From assembly GCA_913057825.1 (NCBI GenBank), contig CAJXOW010000008.1, positions 1 through 64,000 on the forward strand: a stretch of 64,000 nt of DNA. Reading direction: 5' to 3'. The position numbers and the translations under genes are program-made. The notes under the pieces are model-generated. The model saw nothing but the letters and a program-made list of their open reading frames with translations, did no database searches and was not told where the DNA came from. Below are positions 1-8,946 of the stretch, piece by piece (position 1 is the stretch's first letter; each line of letters starts with the position of its first letter). This DNA comes from an uncultured Balneolaceae bacterium (GTDB lineage Bacteria > Bacteroidota > Rhodothermia > Balneolales > Balneolaceae).

Positions 1-142
1 CAGTTGTGTTTATTACATCCTTCATTTTTGCTCGCCGCATTACCTCGTACATATCATCTAACACATCATCGAACGCTTCCTTTACTGACTCTTTAACGGA
101 TTCCTTTATCGTATTAGTAAGAAATTTTTCTATCTCACCCAT
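1..142 (-). CDS. Partial hypothetical protein, N-terminus only
   Basis: The minus strand is open from an ATG at 142 to the left edge, giving 47 residues that begin MGEIEKFLTN. They form a charged, probably helical or coiled-coil stretch with repeated KESVKE units, ending in AKMKDVINTT. The ending resembles the entry into a helix-turn-helix of the excisionase/MerR-like kind found in small island proteins, but the HTH itself would lie outside the window. The plus-strand frame over the same bases looks like the antisense of this gene. Function is unknown; the reading of strand is good, the HTH guess weak. Confidence 0.5.
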   Translation of the reverse strand, partial: MGEIEKFLTNTIKESVKESVKEAFDDVLDDMYEVMRRAKMKDVINTT

Positions 143-307
143 AACACTATCGATTTGGTTTCGGTTATATTTATTTCAACCACATTTAACAGGTAAGCTA
201 GTGGTTTCATCGGAAATCCTATGAATTAAAATTAAACAATGACAATAGGATGTCAGGGGCATAGTCTATTTTTAGATTGAACTGACTTTAACAAACGGTT
301 GATATCG

Positions 308-562
308 ATGAAGCACACTCTTGGCGTTGAACGATCAGGATATCTGAAAGGAAACTGGTATAAAGGCATTAAAATCGAAGTGTATCCTGCAGTCCAATAT
401 CCATTGAATCCAGACATCAATTATCGAGCGGAAGGTAGATATTTATATGTTGAAGATGGATGGAGTTATGAACATTCGTTAACAGCTTATGGTTATTCCG
501 AATCTGAGGCTGAAAGCAAGCTAATGCAGGAGATTGATCGATTTTTTAAAGAAAATTTATAA
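308..562 (+). CDS. Small hypothetical protein (84 aa)
   Basis: The frame opens with a TTG at 299, but the ATG at 308 (MKHTLGVERS) is the more natural start. The product is soluble, has no signal peptide or membrane segment, and has aromatic-rich strands (NWYKGIKIEV, YLYVEDGWSY) followed by an acidic-basic helix at the C-terminus. That is a small alpha/beta layout. I do not recognise the family. It stands alone on the plus strand between a minus-strand partial gene and a convergent hypothetical gene. Confidence 0.5.
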   Translation: MKHTLGVERSGYLKGNWYKGIKIEVYPAVQYPLNPDINYRAEGRYLYVEDGWSYEHSLTAYGYSESEAESKLMQEIDRFFKENL

Positions 563-669
563 GATTGGAAAGGGTATACCATTGCTGGCTGATCCGCTCT
601 CCTTTATATAAGCGATTTTATCAAGGGGGTAACTTGTACTCTTGATTTTATGGAAGAGGGAGCTTATAA

Positions 670-780
670 ATCAGAAGATCCGTTGCAATTATAGAAGATA
701 GATACGTTGAAGATATACCTGGAAGCGGACTGTCGAGCGCTATGGAATATTATGCGATGGATGAAGGATTGAAATTATAA
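670..780 (+). pseudogene. Possible C-terminal gene relic
   Basis: A 36-codon open stretch without a start codon, preceded directly by TAA, translates to protein-like sequence (RRSVAIIEDRYVEDIPGSG, then SAMEYYAMDEG) and ends in TAA at 778-780. Composition and codon use look coding, and no ATG lies upstream in frame. It may be the 3' end of a lost gene, in line with other 3'-end relics in this island. The parent family is not recognised. It overlaps the stop of the convergent gene at 775-999. Confidence 0.25.
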
Positions 781-999
781 TCCATTTTCTCCAAGAGCAT
801 TATGAATAGCATTTAACAAATCATACCCAGTTTCTTTATCTGGTATAGGAATTTCAGCACCACGATGCAAGCCGCCTTCTGGTTTGTATGCTTGTATTCT
901 TATTCCTGGATCATCATTCCATGTTTCTGGTATGCTAGTGATCCGAAGATTATTCACTTCAAAATACGTGTTACCTTTCCTATCTGTATCTGATTCCAT
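775..999 (-). CDS. Small hypothetical protein (74 aa)
   Basis: An ATG-started frame encodes a soluble 74-residue protein beginning MESDTDRKGNTYFEV. It has several short beta-strand-like segments followed by a C-terminal helix (DLLNAIHNAL). No signal peptide, cysteine pair or catalytic motif is visible. It lies 54 bp downstream of the two-gene unit 1054-2227 and has the same orientation, so it may be co-transcribed. Family unknown. Confidence 0.45.
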   Translation of the reverse strand: MESDTDRKGNTYFEVNNLRITSIPETWNDDPGIRIQAYKPEGGLHRGAEIPIPDKETGYDLLNAIHNALGENGL

Positions 1000-1053
1000 T
1001 TTGAAGAAATTGATTTAATATGAATTTGTAAGATTATTATTTAATTAATTCTC

Positions 1054-1794
1054 TTAAATATAGTCTCTATTTTCAATGCCATACGATTCAATCACATTAT
1101 CTATGTCATATGCATCTACAACCTTATCTATATCATATGATTCAACTACTGTCGTTACTTTGTATTTATCCGTCAATTTTTCAAAATATACTTTATATGG
1201 ATTATTTAACGTACCAACTAAAGTACCAGCCATGGAAACTGCACTGCTAATCAACAAAAGAGGATTGCATGTACTTAAAGCTAATGCTACATGGATAGTG
1301 GTGATTCCTAGCCTTTTTCCAAGCTTATTTAATTCTTCTATACTAGCTTTTTGATTAAAATAATCTGCTGAAATTTTATAACTATTATAAACTGCTAAAG
1401 TTCCTGCTAGTAAATCAAATCCATTAACAAAATTCCATTCTAAACTAACACCATCAAAAACATTTTTAACAACCTCATTATTCAATATCTGTCCAGGTAT
1501 TATTGGCAGTCCTTGTTTAGTGAAAAGATCTGACACTAAAACATGTTCGAGAAAATCTGGAATGTTTTCAGGTGAGTCTAGAGGAAAGTCGTATACAGGA
1601 TGATGTCCATAAAGTCTATGATAAAAAACTCCTGGTTTACTGCCCAATGAATCAAGGTACTTCCCATACATTGATTCTCCGATTCCATTCTTCTTCATCC
1701 ACTCATAAATAATCTCCCCATTGTTATGAGCAAATTCTCTGATATAATGGGATGATGCCTCAGCCCAAGGTTTATATTTAGTACGATTGTTCAT
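1054..1794 (-). CDS. Hypothetical protein with C-terminal 9-residue repeats
   Basis: This 246-residue protein has a soluble N-terminal half with a His/Tyr-rich patch (FYHRLYGHHPVYDF near residue 60). A hydrophobic region around residues 165-200 (HVALALSTCNPLLLISSAV) could be one or two membrane-inserting helices. The C-terminus carries three near-identical 9-mers, VVESYDIDK, VVDAYDIDN and VIESYGIEN, encoded by a 27-bp tandem repeat. It overlaps the end of the upstream gene 1778-2227 by 17 bp, so the two form a translationally coupled pair. A toxin-immunity or membrane-effector role is possible but not shown. I do not recognise either protein. Confidence 0.55.
   Translation of the reverse strand: MNNRTKYKPWAEASSHYIREFAHNNGEIIYEWMKKNGIGESMYGKYLDSLGSKPGVFYHRLYGHHPVYDFPLDSPENIPDFLEHVLVSDLFTKQGLPIIPGQILNNEVVKNVFDGVSLEWNFVNGFDLLAGTLAVYNSYKISADYFNQKASIEELNKLGKRLGITTIHVALALSTCNPLLLISSAVSMAGTLVGTLNNPYKVYFEKLTDKYKVTTVVESYDIDKVVDAYDIDNVIESYGIENRDYI
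1080..1153 (-). repeat. 27-bp tandem repeat, about 2.7 copies
   Basis: Units at 1080-1106, 1107-1133 and 1134-1153 (partial) are imperfect copies of a 27-bp sequence in frame with the gene 1054-1794. Each encodes a 9-residue unit of the type V(V/I)ESYDIDN. Because the unit is a multiple of three, copy-number change would lengthen the tail without breaking the frame. Confidence 0.75.
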
Positions 1795-2227
1795 CTAAGA
1801 TGTCTTCTCTTATATATTTTTTAACCTTCTTGCAATATTCGATCCATGTATATTCAACATATTCAACCGTCTCATCGAAATGAGCAACAATAGGAGCAGC
1901 TAGTAAAGCAAAATACTTACCAGCTCTAAGATACCTTTGATACTTAGGCTGTTTAAGTGGAATATTATCCCAAATTTGATCTAGATTGTCACGTATATTA
2001 ATGCCATAAAATCCATAACTATGTAACATTCGAGTGACTCTATAATCAAATGCATTTTTTCTCTCTTTAAGTAATTCTTTTTCATTACCAAGTTTAAAAT
2101 CATTTTTATAACCTTCTTTTACTCTATTAAGAAACTTGGAATGCTTTTCTACAATTTTCTCGTATTCTTGTAATACTTGCCTTGATATATCATCCATTTG
2201 AACCCCTGTTGCTTGGTTACAATGCAT
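1778..2227 (-). CDS. Hypothetical protein (149 aa), paired with 1054-1794
   Basis: A Lys/Glu/Tyr-rich, largely helical protein. The N-terminal half (about residues 12-70) looks like a long amphipathic helix or coiled coil (EEYEKIVEKHSKF style). The C-terminal half contains a moderately hydrophobic segment (KYFALLAAPIVAHF). An internal ATG (MDDISRQVLQ, 11 codons in) is an alternative start. The 17-bp overlap with the next gene shows they are one transcription unit. Family unknown. Confidence 0.5.
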   Translation of the reverse strand: MHCNQATGVQMDDISRQVLQEYEKIVEKHSKFLNRVKEGYKNDFKLGNEKELLKERKNAFDYRVTRMLHSYGFYGINIRDNLDQIWDNIPLKQPKYQRYLRAGKYFALLAAPIVAHFDETVEYVEYTWIEYCKKVKKYIREDILDEQSY

Positions 2228-2267
2228 CTGTTATTTCAAATAGCCGAAATATATATAAATATTCAAA

Positions 2268-2534
2268 TTATAACCCCAGTTTGCTCGATGCATTATCCTG
2301 AAAAATGGTAGCGGGTTTATAATACTCTCTTACAACTGCCTCACTTTTATGTCCAGTTTGTTCCATGATGGAGAACATTGATACACCTGATATGGCTGAT
2401 TGTGTTACCAGACCTGACCGAAGCGAATGGGAACTTACATCGGCTGGATCCAACCCAATCCGCTCCGCATGCCGTTTTACAATCCGTATCACCGCTTTTC
2501 CCACCAAGCAATTTTTGTCATATTTCCATGACGT
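2268..2534 (-). pseudogene. Truncated tyrosine recombinase, C-terminal fragment
   Basis: The reading frame matches the last ~75 residues of the integrase at 5280-6257 almost position by position: VKRHAERIGL, HSLRSGLVTQSA, TGHKSEAVVREYY, NASSKLGL. It keeps the catalytic HxxR box, the second His and the Tyr nucleophile. The N-terminal and core-Arg portions are missing, and a stop lies upstream of 2534. The nucleotide sequence is clearly diverged, so this is not a recent duplicate. It is in the same orientation as the intact integrase and, with it, brackets the restriction-modification genes. Confidence 0.85.
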
Positions 2535-2778
2535 TCAACTCGAAGGGAAATGGGATCTCCTTCATTTTTTTAAACTACCGAATCAGTTTTGAATTGAAAT
2601 GACTTGACATATGAATAAAATTAATAAAAATAAACACGAGAGAAGTAAAAAGTGAATTATTTAAGACATCAATTTTCAATTCTAATGAAACTTATTTTGA
2701 ATTATCAGAAATGGCATCAATATTTCACTATATTTAAAACCCTTATCAATAATATTTCGGTGAGAAACTCCATTATTT

Positions 2779-3984
2779 ATGTCTAAAAAAAGAAAAACCG
2801 TAGCAGAGAAAAGAGAATACCAAGTTCTTAATGTAAAACAAGCTAAATCAATTGCTAATAATTGGCTAAAAGAAATAGACCTGCTTAATGAAATAACTTT
2901 TGGACTACCAGAAATCAATGACAGATACCATAATTGGAGAGTACCACTACTTCATAAAAAAACTGAAAAATTTGTTGGAGAATTTGTCATAGATGCTTAT
3001 ACGAGCAATATTGATACCGAAAAATCTTCTAATTATTCTATTATTAATCAAAGAATAGAGAAGTTTGAAAAGAGCAACACTAAAGCTGATCAGCAGAGTA
3101 AAAAGAAGAAAAAGAAAAAAATTACTATATCACCATTAAACAACACTATTGCTCAAGGTAAGAGCGAACAAGTTTTACAGGAGTTTCCGAATGAATCAAT
3201 CAATTTAGTTTTTACGTCTCCACCTTACTTCAATGCCAAACCTGAATACAATGACTATGTTGACTATGATGAATATTTAGAAAACATAAGAAAGGTTATT
3301 AAGAGTACACATCGGGTCTTATCCGAGGGACGTTTTTTTATTATTAATGTTAGTCCAGTACTATTACCAAGAAAGAGTCGAAATGATTCCTCAACACGAG
3401 TTGCCGTACCTTTTGACATACATCAGCTTTTTGTAGAAGAAGGTTTTGAATTTATGGATGATATTATTTGGAAAAAACCAGAGGGAGCAGGCTGGGCCAC
3501 AGGAAGAGGAAGAAGATTTGCAGCAGACAGAAATCCACTACAATACAAACCAGTACCTGTTACAGAATATGTTCTTGTTTACAGGAAGAAAACAGATAGG
3601 TTAATAGACTGGAATATTAAGAAACATCCAGATCAAGAAGTTGTAAAAGAATCGAAGATTAAAGACGGATATGAAACTACTAACGTTTGGGAGATTAAAC
3701 CAAGCCATGATAGTAGGCACCCTGCTATTTTTCCGCTTGAATTAGCATCTAAAGTAATTGAATACTACTCATTCGTAAATGATGTAGTCCTAGATCCGTT
3801 TGCTGGAATTGGTACATTAGGAGAGGCTGCTTATAAACTTGATCGAAGATTTGTTTTAATAGAAAAAAATTCTGAATACGTATCTGAAATCAAGAAGGAG
3901 GCAAAAGGCTATATGGGGAAAAAAGCTAAATCAATTAGGGTACTTAATACGGAATCAATCAATACTGATGATATGTTACTTTGA
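2779..3984 (+). CDS. DNA methyltransferase (N4-cytosine/N6-adenine type)
   Basis: A 401-residue S-adenosylmethionine-dependent DNA methylase of the permuted beta class. Motif IV, TSPPY (about residues 146-150), precedes the AdoMet-binding DPFAGIGT (339-346). The SPPY form is commonest among N4-cytosine enzymes. The N-terminal ~100 residues are a family-unknown extension ending in a seven-lysine tract, encoded by an A-rich run at about 3100-3120 that could slip. It is followed 126 bp downstream, on the same strand, by a putative restriction enzyme, giving a type II-like pair. Recognition sequence cannot be read from the sequence. The pair is flanked by an intact integrase and an integrase relic. 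Confidence 0.88.
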   Translation: MSKKRKTVAEKREYQVLNVKQAKSIANNWLKEIDLLNEITFGLPEINDRYHNWRVPLLHKKTEKFVGEFVIDAYTSNIDTEKSSNYSIINQRIEKFEKSNTKADQQSKKKKKKKITISPLNNTIAQGKSEQVLQEFPNESINLVFTSPPYFNAKPEYNDYVDYDEYLENIRKVIKSTHRVLSEGRFFIINVSPVLLPRKSRNDSSTRVAVPFDIHQLFVEEGFEFMDDIIWKKPEGAGWATGRGRRFAADRNPLQYKPVPVTEYVLVYRKKTDRLIDWNIKKHPDQEVVKESKIKDGYETTNVWEIKPSHDSRHPAIFPLELASKVIEYYSFVNDVVLDPFAGIGTLGEAAYKLDRRFVLIEKNSEYVSEIKKEAKGYMGKKAKSIRVLNTESINTDDMLL

Positions 3985-4007
3985 AAAATGATATGCATCG
4001 AAAAGAC

Positions 4008-4081
4008 ATCAAGAGAGAGACTATAGGTAAGATCAAAGATACTAGCATTTCCTAATATTTTTTTCTAGTATCAAGAGAGAG
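4008..4081. repeat. Pair of 12-bp direct repeats between methylase and nuclease genes
   Basis: ATCAAGAGAGAG occurs at 4008-4019 and again at 4070-4081, in the 126-bp spacer between the methyltransferase and the putative endonuclease. The second copy ends 29 bp before the endonuclease ATG. Such repeats could bind a controller or mark an earlier cassette junction. No controller gene is visible nearby. Confidence 0.4.
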
Positions 4082-4110
4082 CAGACTTTATCCATTCTAA
4101 AAATTTTTTT

Positions 4111-5235
4111 ATGCCCAAGATTGAAAGCTTGTATGCTTTATTACCAGACCATGGCCAACAATTCTTAAAATCTGGGGGATTATCTGTTGTTAATCAAATT
4201 GGATTTGATGTAATTAGAAGGGTCATTGTAGATGTCTTATCAGGTAAAAATATACGGGAATCAACTGAATTCCTGACTCGAAAACGCTTAGCCAGTCTTA
4301 ATTTTTCATTAGTAAAACTTATTTTCAATGGAATAGAAAAAGATCCTAACTTTCTAACTAATATTGGAAAAATTGCTAGTCGAATTTTAACAGAAGGGGG
4401 TAACAGCAAACAAGAGAAGTGGTTATGCAATTGGGCACTAGGTTTAACCAACAAGGGAGTTCAAAATATATTAAGAGATAACACTGATGGACTAGATGAT
4501 TATTATAAAAAATATCTAGATACTAATCTTGAAGCGGCATCGGAGGCTGAAGACCTATTTGGCGACCTTGAAGTAAATTTTGAATTAAATGATAAATCCC
4601 TAGAATTGAACTGGGTGGAGCTTTCTCTAATTTTTAATATAGTTGGTTCATCAACCCTGACTATCCGAGGATCAGAAAAATCTCAATATGGTAAGTTATT
4701 TGAAAAATTAATATTAGGTTCAATTTTATCGATTCTTAATTTTGATTATCAATCCTCAAAAGATGAAAAAAATTTACAGGGAAAATTCTGGTTATCAAGA
4801 CAAGGCGAAAAAAGAGAAAGTGATGCCACTTTATTTCATAATAATGGCCAAGGCGCAAGATTTGATATTGGCTTTATAGGAAGAGGTAACCCAGAAATTT
4901 CTTTAGATAAAGTTAGTAGATTTCAAAGACATATAGAAGTTGGTAAACGTAATTGGGAAATCACTACAATTATTTTAGTTGACAGAGTTGGGAATAATAG
5001 TGATATAAAAGAACAAGCTAGAGCTGTAAACGGCCATCTTATCGAAATGAGCAACAATAATTGGCCTAAAAAAGTAGCTGAAATTTTGTCTGATGAGATT
5101 GATTATTATCATGAAATTAAAGATTTAGAAGATGATGATATTGAGGAATATTTAAATCAAGAAGTTAAAAAAGTTCCTATAAAAGAAATTCTTGGTATGA
5201 ATGAAGGTAACCAAGATTTATTTAATAGTAGCTGA
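4111..5235 (+). CDS. Putative type II restriction endonuclease
   Basis: A 374-residue protein directly downstream of the methyltransferase and in the same orientation, the usual place for the cognate nuclease. The N-terminal half is helical (YALLPDHGQQFL onward). The C-terminal half has alternating strands with Asp/Glu/Lys (ESDATLF, RFDIGFIGRGNPEISLDK, EVGKRNWEITTIILVD) that could form a PD-(D/E)XK core. The general look recalls CfrBI-like enzymes, but I cannot verify this. No membrane segment. The long acidic C-terminal tail is unassigned. Function rests mainly on context. Confidence 0.6.
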   Translation: MPKIESLYALLPDHGQQFLKSGGLSVVNQIGFDVIRRVIVDVLSGKNIRESTEFLTRKRLASLNFSLVKLIFNGIEKDPNFLTNIGKIASRILTEGGNSKQEKWLCNWALGLTNKGVQNILRDNTDGLDDYYKKYLDTNLEAASEAEDLFGDLEVNFELNDKSLELNWVELSLIFNIVGSSTLTIRGSEKSQYGKLFEKLILGSILSILNFDYQSSKDEKNLQGKFWLSRQGEKRESDATLFHNNGQGARFDIGFIGRGNPEISLDKVSRFQRHIEVGKRNWEITTIILVDRVGNNSDIKEQARAVNGHLIEMSNNNWPKKVAEILSDEIDYYHEIKDLEDDDIEEYLNQEVKKVPIKEILGMNEGNQDLFNSS

Positions 5236-5279
5236 TATAGACATTCATGCAGTTCACAAAATATAAATATCTTAGCCAC

Positions 5280-6257
5280 TCATAATCCCAGCTCACTTGA
5301 AGCATTATTATCGAAAATTTGGGCAGGTTCGTAGTATTCTTTCACCACGCTCTCGGAACGATGTCCCGTTTGATTCATAATGGACAACATCGACACTCCA
5401 TTCATAGCAGATTGTGTGACTAATCCACTCCGCAGACTGTGAGCACCAACGGTATCTTTATCCAACCCGATCCGCTCGGCATGCTTTTTCACGATCCTAT
5501 TAATCGAATATGGTTTCAACCGCTTGGATTTAATGTTACCATGTCTGTCCAATGATCGGAATAACGGGCCGCTTTCAATACCCGATGCGGCAATCCACTC
5601 ATTAAAAGCCCTCACGGGATCCGTTTGTCTACTACTACCACGTGAAATGCCGACTTCACGGCCTTTCCCTTCCTGATCCGTTTTTGATCTTCGAATGGTA
5701 ACTCGTAGTCCTTTCTCTTCAACCTTCACTTCATCCACATTTAATCCGCTAATTTCCATTCGACGCATACCCGAAGCGAATCCTAAAAGAAGAATCGATT
5801 TATCTCGGATATCGATGAGTCTGTTACCCATCGTATAGCACATCTGGATTATGTGTTCGGTCAGCAAGGGAGTCTTTTTATCAGTCTTCGTCCTTTTGAC
5901 TCGTTTAATAGCATTCAGCGTTTCCCGAACATCGGTATTTTGGGTGGGAGAGTCGTAACCAGCATATTGATGAATTTTGCTGATAGAGGTCACCCTACGT
6001 TCAATGGTACTGGGTTTGAAATCGTCTTTTATGTCGGTCAGGTATAAAACCACAGTTTGCTTATCAGAAGGAAGAGGCTCCAACCTGTTCTCCTGACACC
6101 AATCCACAAAATGATTCCAATCGGATCGATAAGCCCTTTTCGTATTCTCGGGAATTGCTTCGTTGAGCAACCTTCGGCGTTCGCCTTCAATTTCTTTGAA
6201 TCGGTCGGGAAGTTCTCGGCGTTTTTGTCGCGATAAATCGGTCATTGTGCCCTCCAT
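5280..6257 (-). CDS. Tyrosine recombinase/integrase (XerC/D-like)
   Basis: A site-specific recombinase with an N-terminal SAM-like core-binding domain (TKRAYRSDWNHFVDWC, about residues 40-55) and a C-terminal catalytic domain. Visible catalytic residues are the first Arg in FASGMRRMEISGL, Lys in RRSKTDQ, HxxR in AHSLRSG, His in TGHRSE and the nucleophile in EYYEP. The longest frame starts at a TTG at 6287; the first ATG is at 6257, and MTDLSRQ at 6245 is also plausible. It appears intact. Its 3' end faces the restriction-modification pair, beyond which lies a relic of a related integrase 3' end. It could have moved the island or only this sub-region. Confidence 0.88.
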   Translation of the reverse strand: MEGTMTDLSRQKRRELPDRFKEIEGERRRLLNEAIPENTKRAYRSDWNHFVDWCQENRLEPLPSDKQTVVLYLTDIKDDFKPSTIERRVTSISKIHQYAGYDSPTQNTDVRETLNAIKRVKRTKTDKKTPLLTEHIIQMCYTMGNRLIDIRDKSILLLGFASGMRRMEISGLNVDEVKVEEKGLRVTIRRSKTDQEGKGREVGISRGSSRQTDPVRAFNEWIAASGIESGPLFRSLDRHGNIKSKRLKPYSINRIVKKHAERIGLDKDTVGAHSLRSGLVTQSAMNGVSMLSIMNQTGHRSESVVKEYYEPAQIFDNNASSELGL

Positions 6258-6319
6258 TTCTGATGCTGGATATGTGGCGATTATCAAGGGCCAGAGGGTC
6301 TAGAATATTTTATTAAAAC

Positions 6320-6793
6320 TCAAATATTACCCACCTTCGGATAGTTATGTCGAAGCAAATCAATATCCGCTTCCCAATAGTTCTTATCCATGTGTTCCGA
6401 GCACAAATGGATAACCGATGTGGTATTATTCCATCGGCTCAAAATTTCGATACGGTATCCACCTTCCTCTTTACCGCATTCATCACCACAGATAGCGCAT
6501 CGGGCGGGATTATCATAAATATTCTTTCCGAACTTAATCGTAACTCGGTGCCCCTTTGACTTCAGCCATTTTCGCTCAAGTTTCCAAAGCAGTGCCTCTC
6601 TGATTTCTTCGTCTTCAAACTTCTCTTCGATGTCATCGATAATTTTTAAAACACGCTGTTGAGGTTCGGGTTTCAGCGGATTGATTGGCTCCGATTTCGT
6701 TTGGCACCGCAATAGGGACAATAGTTAGTGTCATTGTCCGTGTCAATTTTTATAGATTCTCCGCATTGCTGGCAAACTTGAGTGTTACTTCAT
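6320..6793 (-). pseudogene. Zinc-ribbon protein gene, apparently frameshifted
   Basis: The largest frame (6320-6721, 133 codons) has only a TTG start and ends in a zinc-binding domain with CAICGDEC and a later CSEHM. A second minus-strand frame (6673-6789) encodes a classic zinc ribbon, VCQQCGESI ... YCPYCGAKR, also without a start. An ATG lies at 6791-6793, followed two codons later by TAA. Removing one base near 6787 and shifting frame near 6700 would give one protein with an N-terminal zinc ribbon, a helical linker and a C-terminal Cys4/His domain. So this is either a decayed gene or contains sequencing errors. It is downstream of the HNH gene in the same direction. Confidence 0.5.
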
Positions 6794-6814
6794 GGATATA
6801 TTCTTTTAGTCAGT

Positions 6815-7708
6815 TTAAAGACTTTGATAATAGTATTCAGCCACTTGAGGAGATAGCTGACAGTATTTTGCTAGCTTACGAAGATTGATAATATTAATGT
6901 CTTTCTTGTCTCTATACTTAACCTTATCAGGCACCTTTGCAAAAACACCGTTTTCATTCAGTCGATAATTCTTTATAAGTGGTATATTGTCTATTCTCAA
7001 TTGATGAGCTAAGAGTCGAAAGAGCGCCAATTTGATTAAAAAGTTAGTCGATTCCCCACCCGCATTTGTATGATGTGGTCTATCTAATAAGTAATCATAT
7101 AAACTTCGGTGCCTTTGTTTATGAATACGAATCATATCCCGTTTTACCATGCCTCGATCCATAAACAATACGAACAACAGCTTATTATCTGGAAGTTCAA
7201 TACCAAATCCCCAATGAGGATGCGCAATATCTCCCATTCCAAATTTGCCATCATTAATTGGATTATCACATAGAAAAACTGATCCAAACGGTTTAGGTTG
7301 GACTGAAAAATTATCGTTATCAAGGTTCGTTAACAGATGAGTAATCAAGTCATTACCAATGTTAGCGCTCTTATCTGATACTAAACTCCCCTTTGAAGGA
7401 TCCGATATCTCGTACCTTAATGTAGTATCCTTTAATCCAGCAAAATATCTTATTTTCAAAGCCCATAAATAATATTCCTGGTATATGGCATCACCTTTCC
7501 TAACTTTTTGCTCCAAATGATCATTAAAATAGCCATTGCATTCTGAACAAATGGGCAATCTCATTTGACAGTATTGTAGCGTATTTTCATTCTTTAAATC
7601 TACAAGTTGATCTTTAAGAGAAAATTGATCTTGTAACCACTTTGGAATAATATGTTCATCGGAATCATCTTTTGCACCGCAAAGTGGACAAGTATTATTA
7701 TCAGTCAT
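6815..7708 (-). CDS. HNH endonuclease-family protein
   Basis: A 297-residue protein with an N-terminal zinc-bound HNH-type site: CPLC (residues 7-10), DEHIIPKWL (His at 19) and CSECN (54-58). The Asp-Glu-His-Ile-Ile-Pro-Lys-Trp pattern is typical of HNH proteins found with mobile and defence genes. The rest (about residues 70-297) is an unassigned alpha/beta region likely to bind partner or DNA. It is the last of three tightly spaced minus-strand genes: only 9 bp separate it from the PLD-like gene, which is itself 29 bp from the PD-(D/E)XK gene. Co-transcription is almost certain; a joint defence role is inferred. Confidence 0.75.
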   Translation of the reverse strand: MTDNNTCPLCGAKDDSDEHIIPKWLQDQFSLKDQLVDLKNENTLQYCQMRLPICSECNGYFNDHLEQKVRKGDAIYQEYYLWALKIRYFAGLKDTTLRYEISDPSKGSLVSDKSANIGNDLITHLLTNLDNDNFSVQPKPFGSVFLCDNPINDGKFGMGDIAHPHWGFGIELPDNKLLFVLFMDRGMVKRDMIRIHKQRHRSLYDYLLDRPHHTNAGGESTNFLIKLALFRLLAHQLRIDNIPLIKNYRLNENGVFAKVPDKVKYRDKKDINIINLRKLAKYCQLSPQVAEYYYQSL

Positions 7709-7717
7709 ATACTGTAA

Positions 7718-8917
7718 TTATTCATGCCATGGATATAGAATTGCATCCAATAAAGCTGCTCGATATTTCCAATACTTTTGCTGTTTATGCTCAATTGGTT
7801 TATCGGATTTATACCAATTTGATTTATGTACATGCTTTAATACTTGGATATACCCTTCAGGCAAATTGATTTTACTTTTTTTGATTTCCGTTAGCTCGGC
7901 CAATTTTGCTCTTACATCCCCACTCGATACGCTAATAAATATATCAGGACGGAATAACGCCATTAGCCTGCTCCAGGATGACATCTTCAATCCAACATCT
8001 TCTATAAGTTGTTCTAAATCTTCCTCCAATTCTTGATAACTTAGCGGTTCCGATACATTAATTATCTTTTCCAAATTTTTGATAGTCTTCTTCCTTTCGC
8101 CACTGTCATTACTTCGCTGTAGCTTTTTAAAATCTCTGTTTGCTCGGTGCATGCCTAACGGCCCATATTCTTTTAATCCCAAAACGATATCCCGATTCTC
8201 CTCAGCGAAAAAAGTTTTCTCACTTAGAGGAAGCAACCTGTCATGAGCCGTTTCAATGACATAGAAGTAATCATGTTTAATATTCTGCAATTCTTTACGG
8301 ATTTTACTATAAAACTCCTCCCACGATGCTTTTATTAGCCATTTTTCCGAAACAGTGAGTTCCTCATCAAGAGCAGCACTTTCTATTTCATACTGATCTT
8401 CCTTTTCCCGTTGCTTTTCGTATTTGGCCCTGTAATCATCAAGTCTCTCCTTAGTAAGTAATAAAGCATTGGAATGCCAAGTATTTAATTTTTCTTCAAT
8501 ACTTTTGACGAATGTAGATTGATCTTCATAACTCCCTTCGAGTAAAATATTCGCCTCCGTATTCAGCTTGAATCCATGGTAGGTTAGATTAGAACTGCCA
8601 ATAAAAACGGCAAATTCTCCATCCCTTTTGAAATAGTATAATTTCGGATGAAATAAAGGATCATTATTATTTACTATTCGAATGTCTACATGCTCCAAAC
8701 CCCAAAAATATTCTAGTGTTTCTGGATCTGTATGTGTGAACGAAATTCCCGTTGTGATTTCTGTACCTAAATTGAGCCGCTCACCTATAAAATGATATGG
8801 AGTCTCATGTTTATAAACGCCACACCATGCCGTCGCCATTTTTAACTGATCATAATCTTTGCAACAGCGCTTAAACTCACTATGGAATTGGTTTCTCTCT
8901 AAAAAATCAATTGACAT
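7718..8917 (-). CDS. Phospholipase D-like nuclease domain protein
   Basis: A 399-residue cytoplasmic protein with one HKD-type half-site: His90-x-Lys92 in FHPKLYYF, followed by the GSSNLT turn at about 107-112. This is the signature of PLD-superfamily nucleases, which dimerise to build the active site. The remainder is helical and charged (residues ~140-290), ending in a small domain (SWSRLMALFRPDIFISV) that may sense DNA or a partner. There is no signal peptide, so a lipase role is unlikely. It is the middle gene of the three-nuclease operon. Similar single-HKD proteins occur in restriction and other anti-phage loci. Confidence 0.75.
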   Translation of the reverse strand: MSIDFLERNQFHSEFKRCCKDYDQLKMATAWCGVYKHETPYHFIGERLNLGTEITTGISFTHTDPETLEYFWGLEHVDIRIVNNNDPLFHPKLYYFKRDGEFAVFIGSSNLTYHGFKLNTEANILLEGSYEDQSTFVKSIEEKLNTWHSNALLLTKERLDDYRAKYEKQREKEDQYEIESAALDEELTVSEKWLIKASWEEFYSKIRKELQNIKHDYFYVIETAHDRLLPLSEKTFFAEENRDIVLGLKEYGPLGMHRANRDFKKLQRSNDSGERKKTIKNLEKIINVSEPLSYQELEEDLEQLIEDVGLKMSSWSRLMALFRPDIFISVSSGDVRAKLAELTEIKKSKINLPEGYIQVLKHVHKSNWYKSDKPIEHKQQKYWKYRAALLDAILYPWHE

Positions 8918-8946
8918 AAAATAGAAGATTCATTCTATAAATAGAT

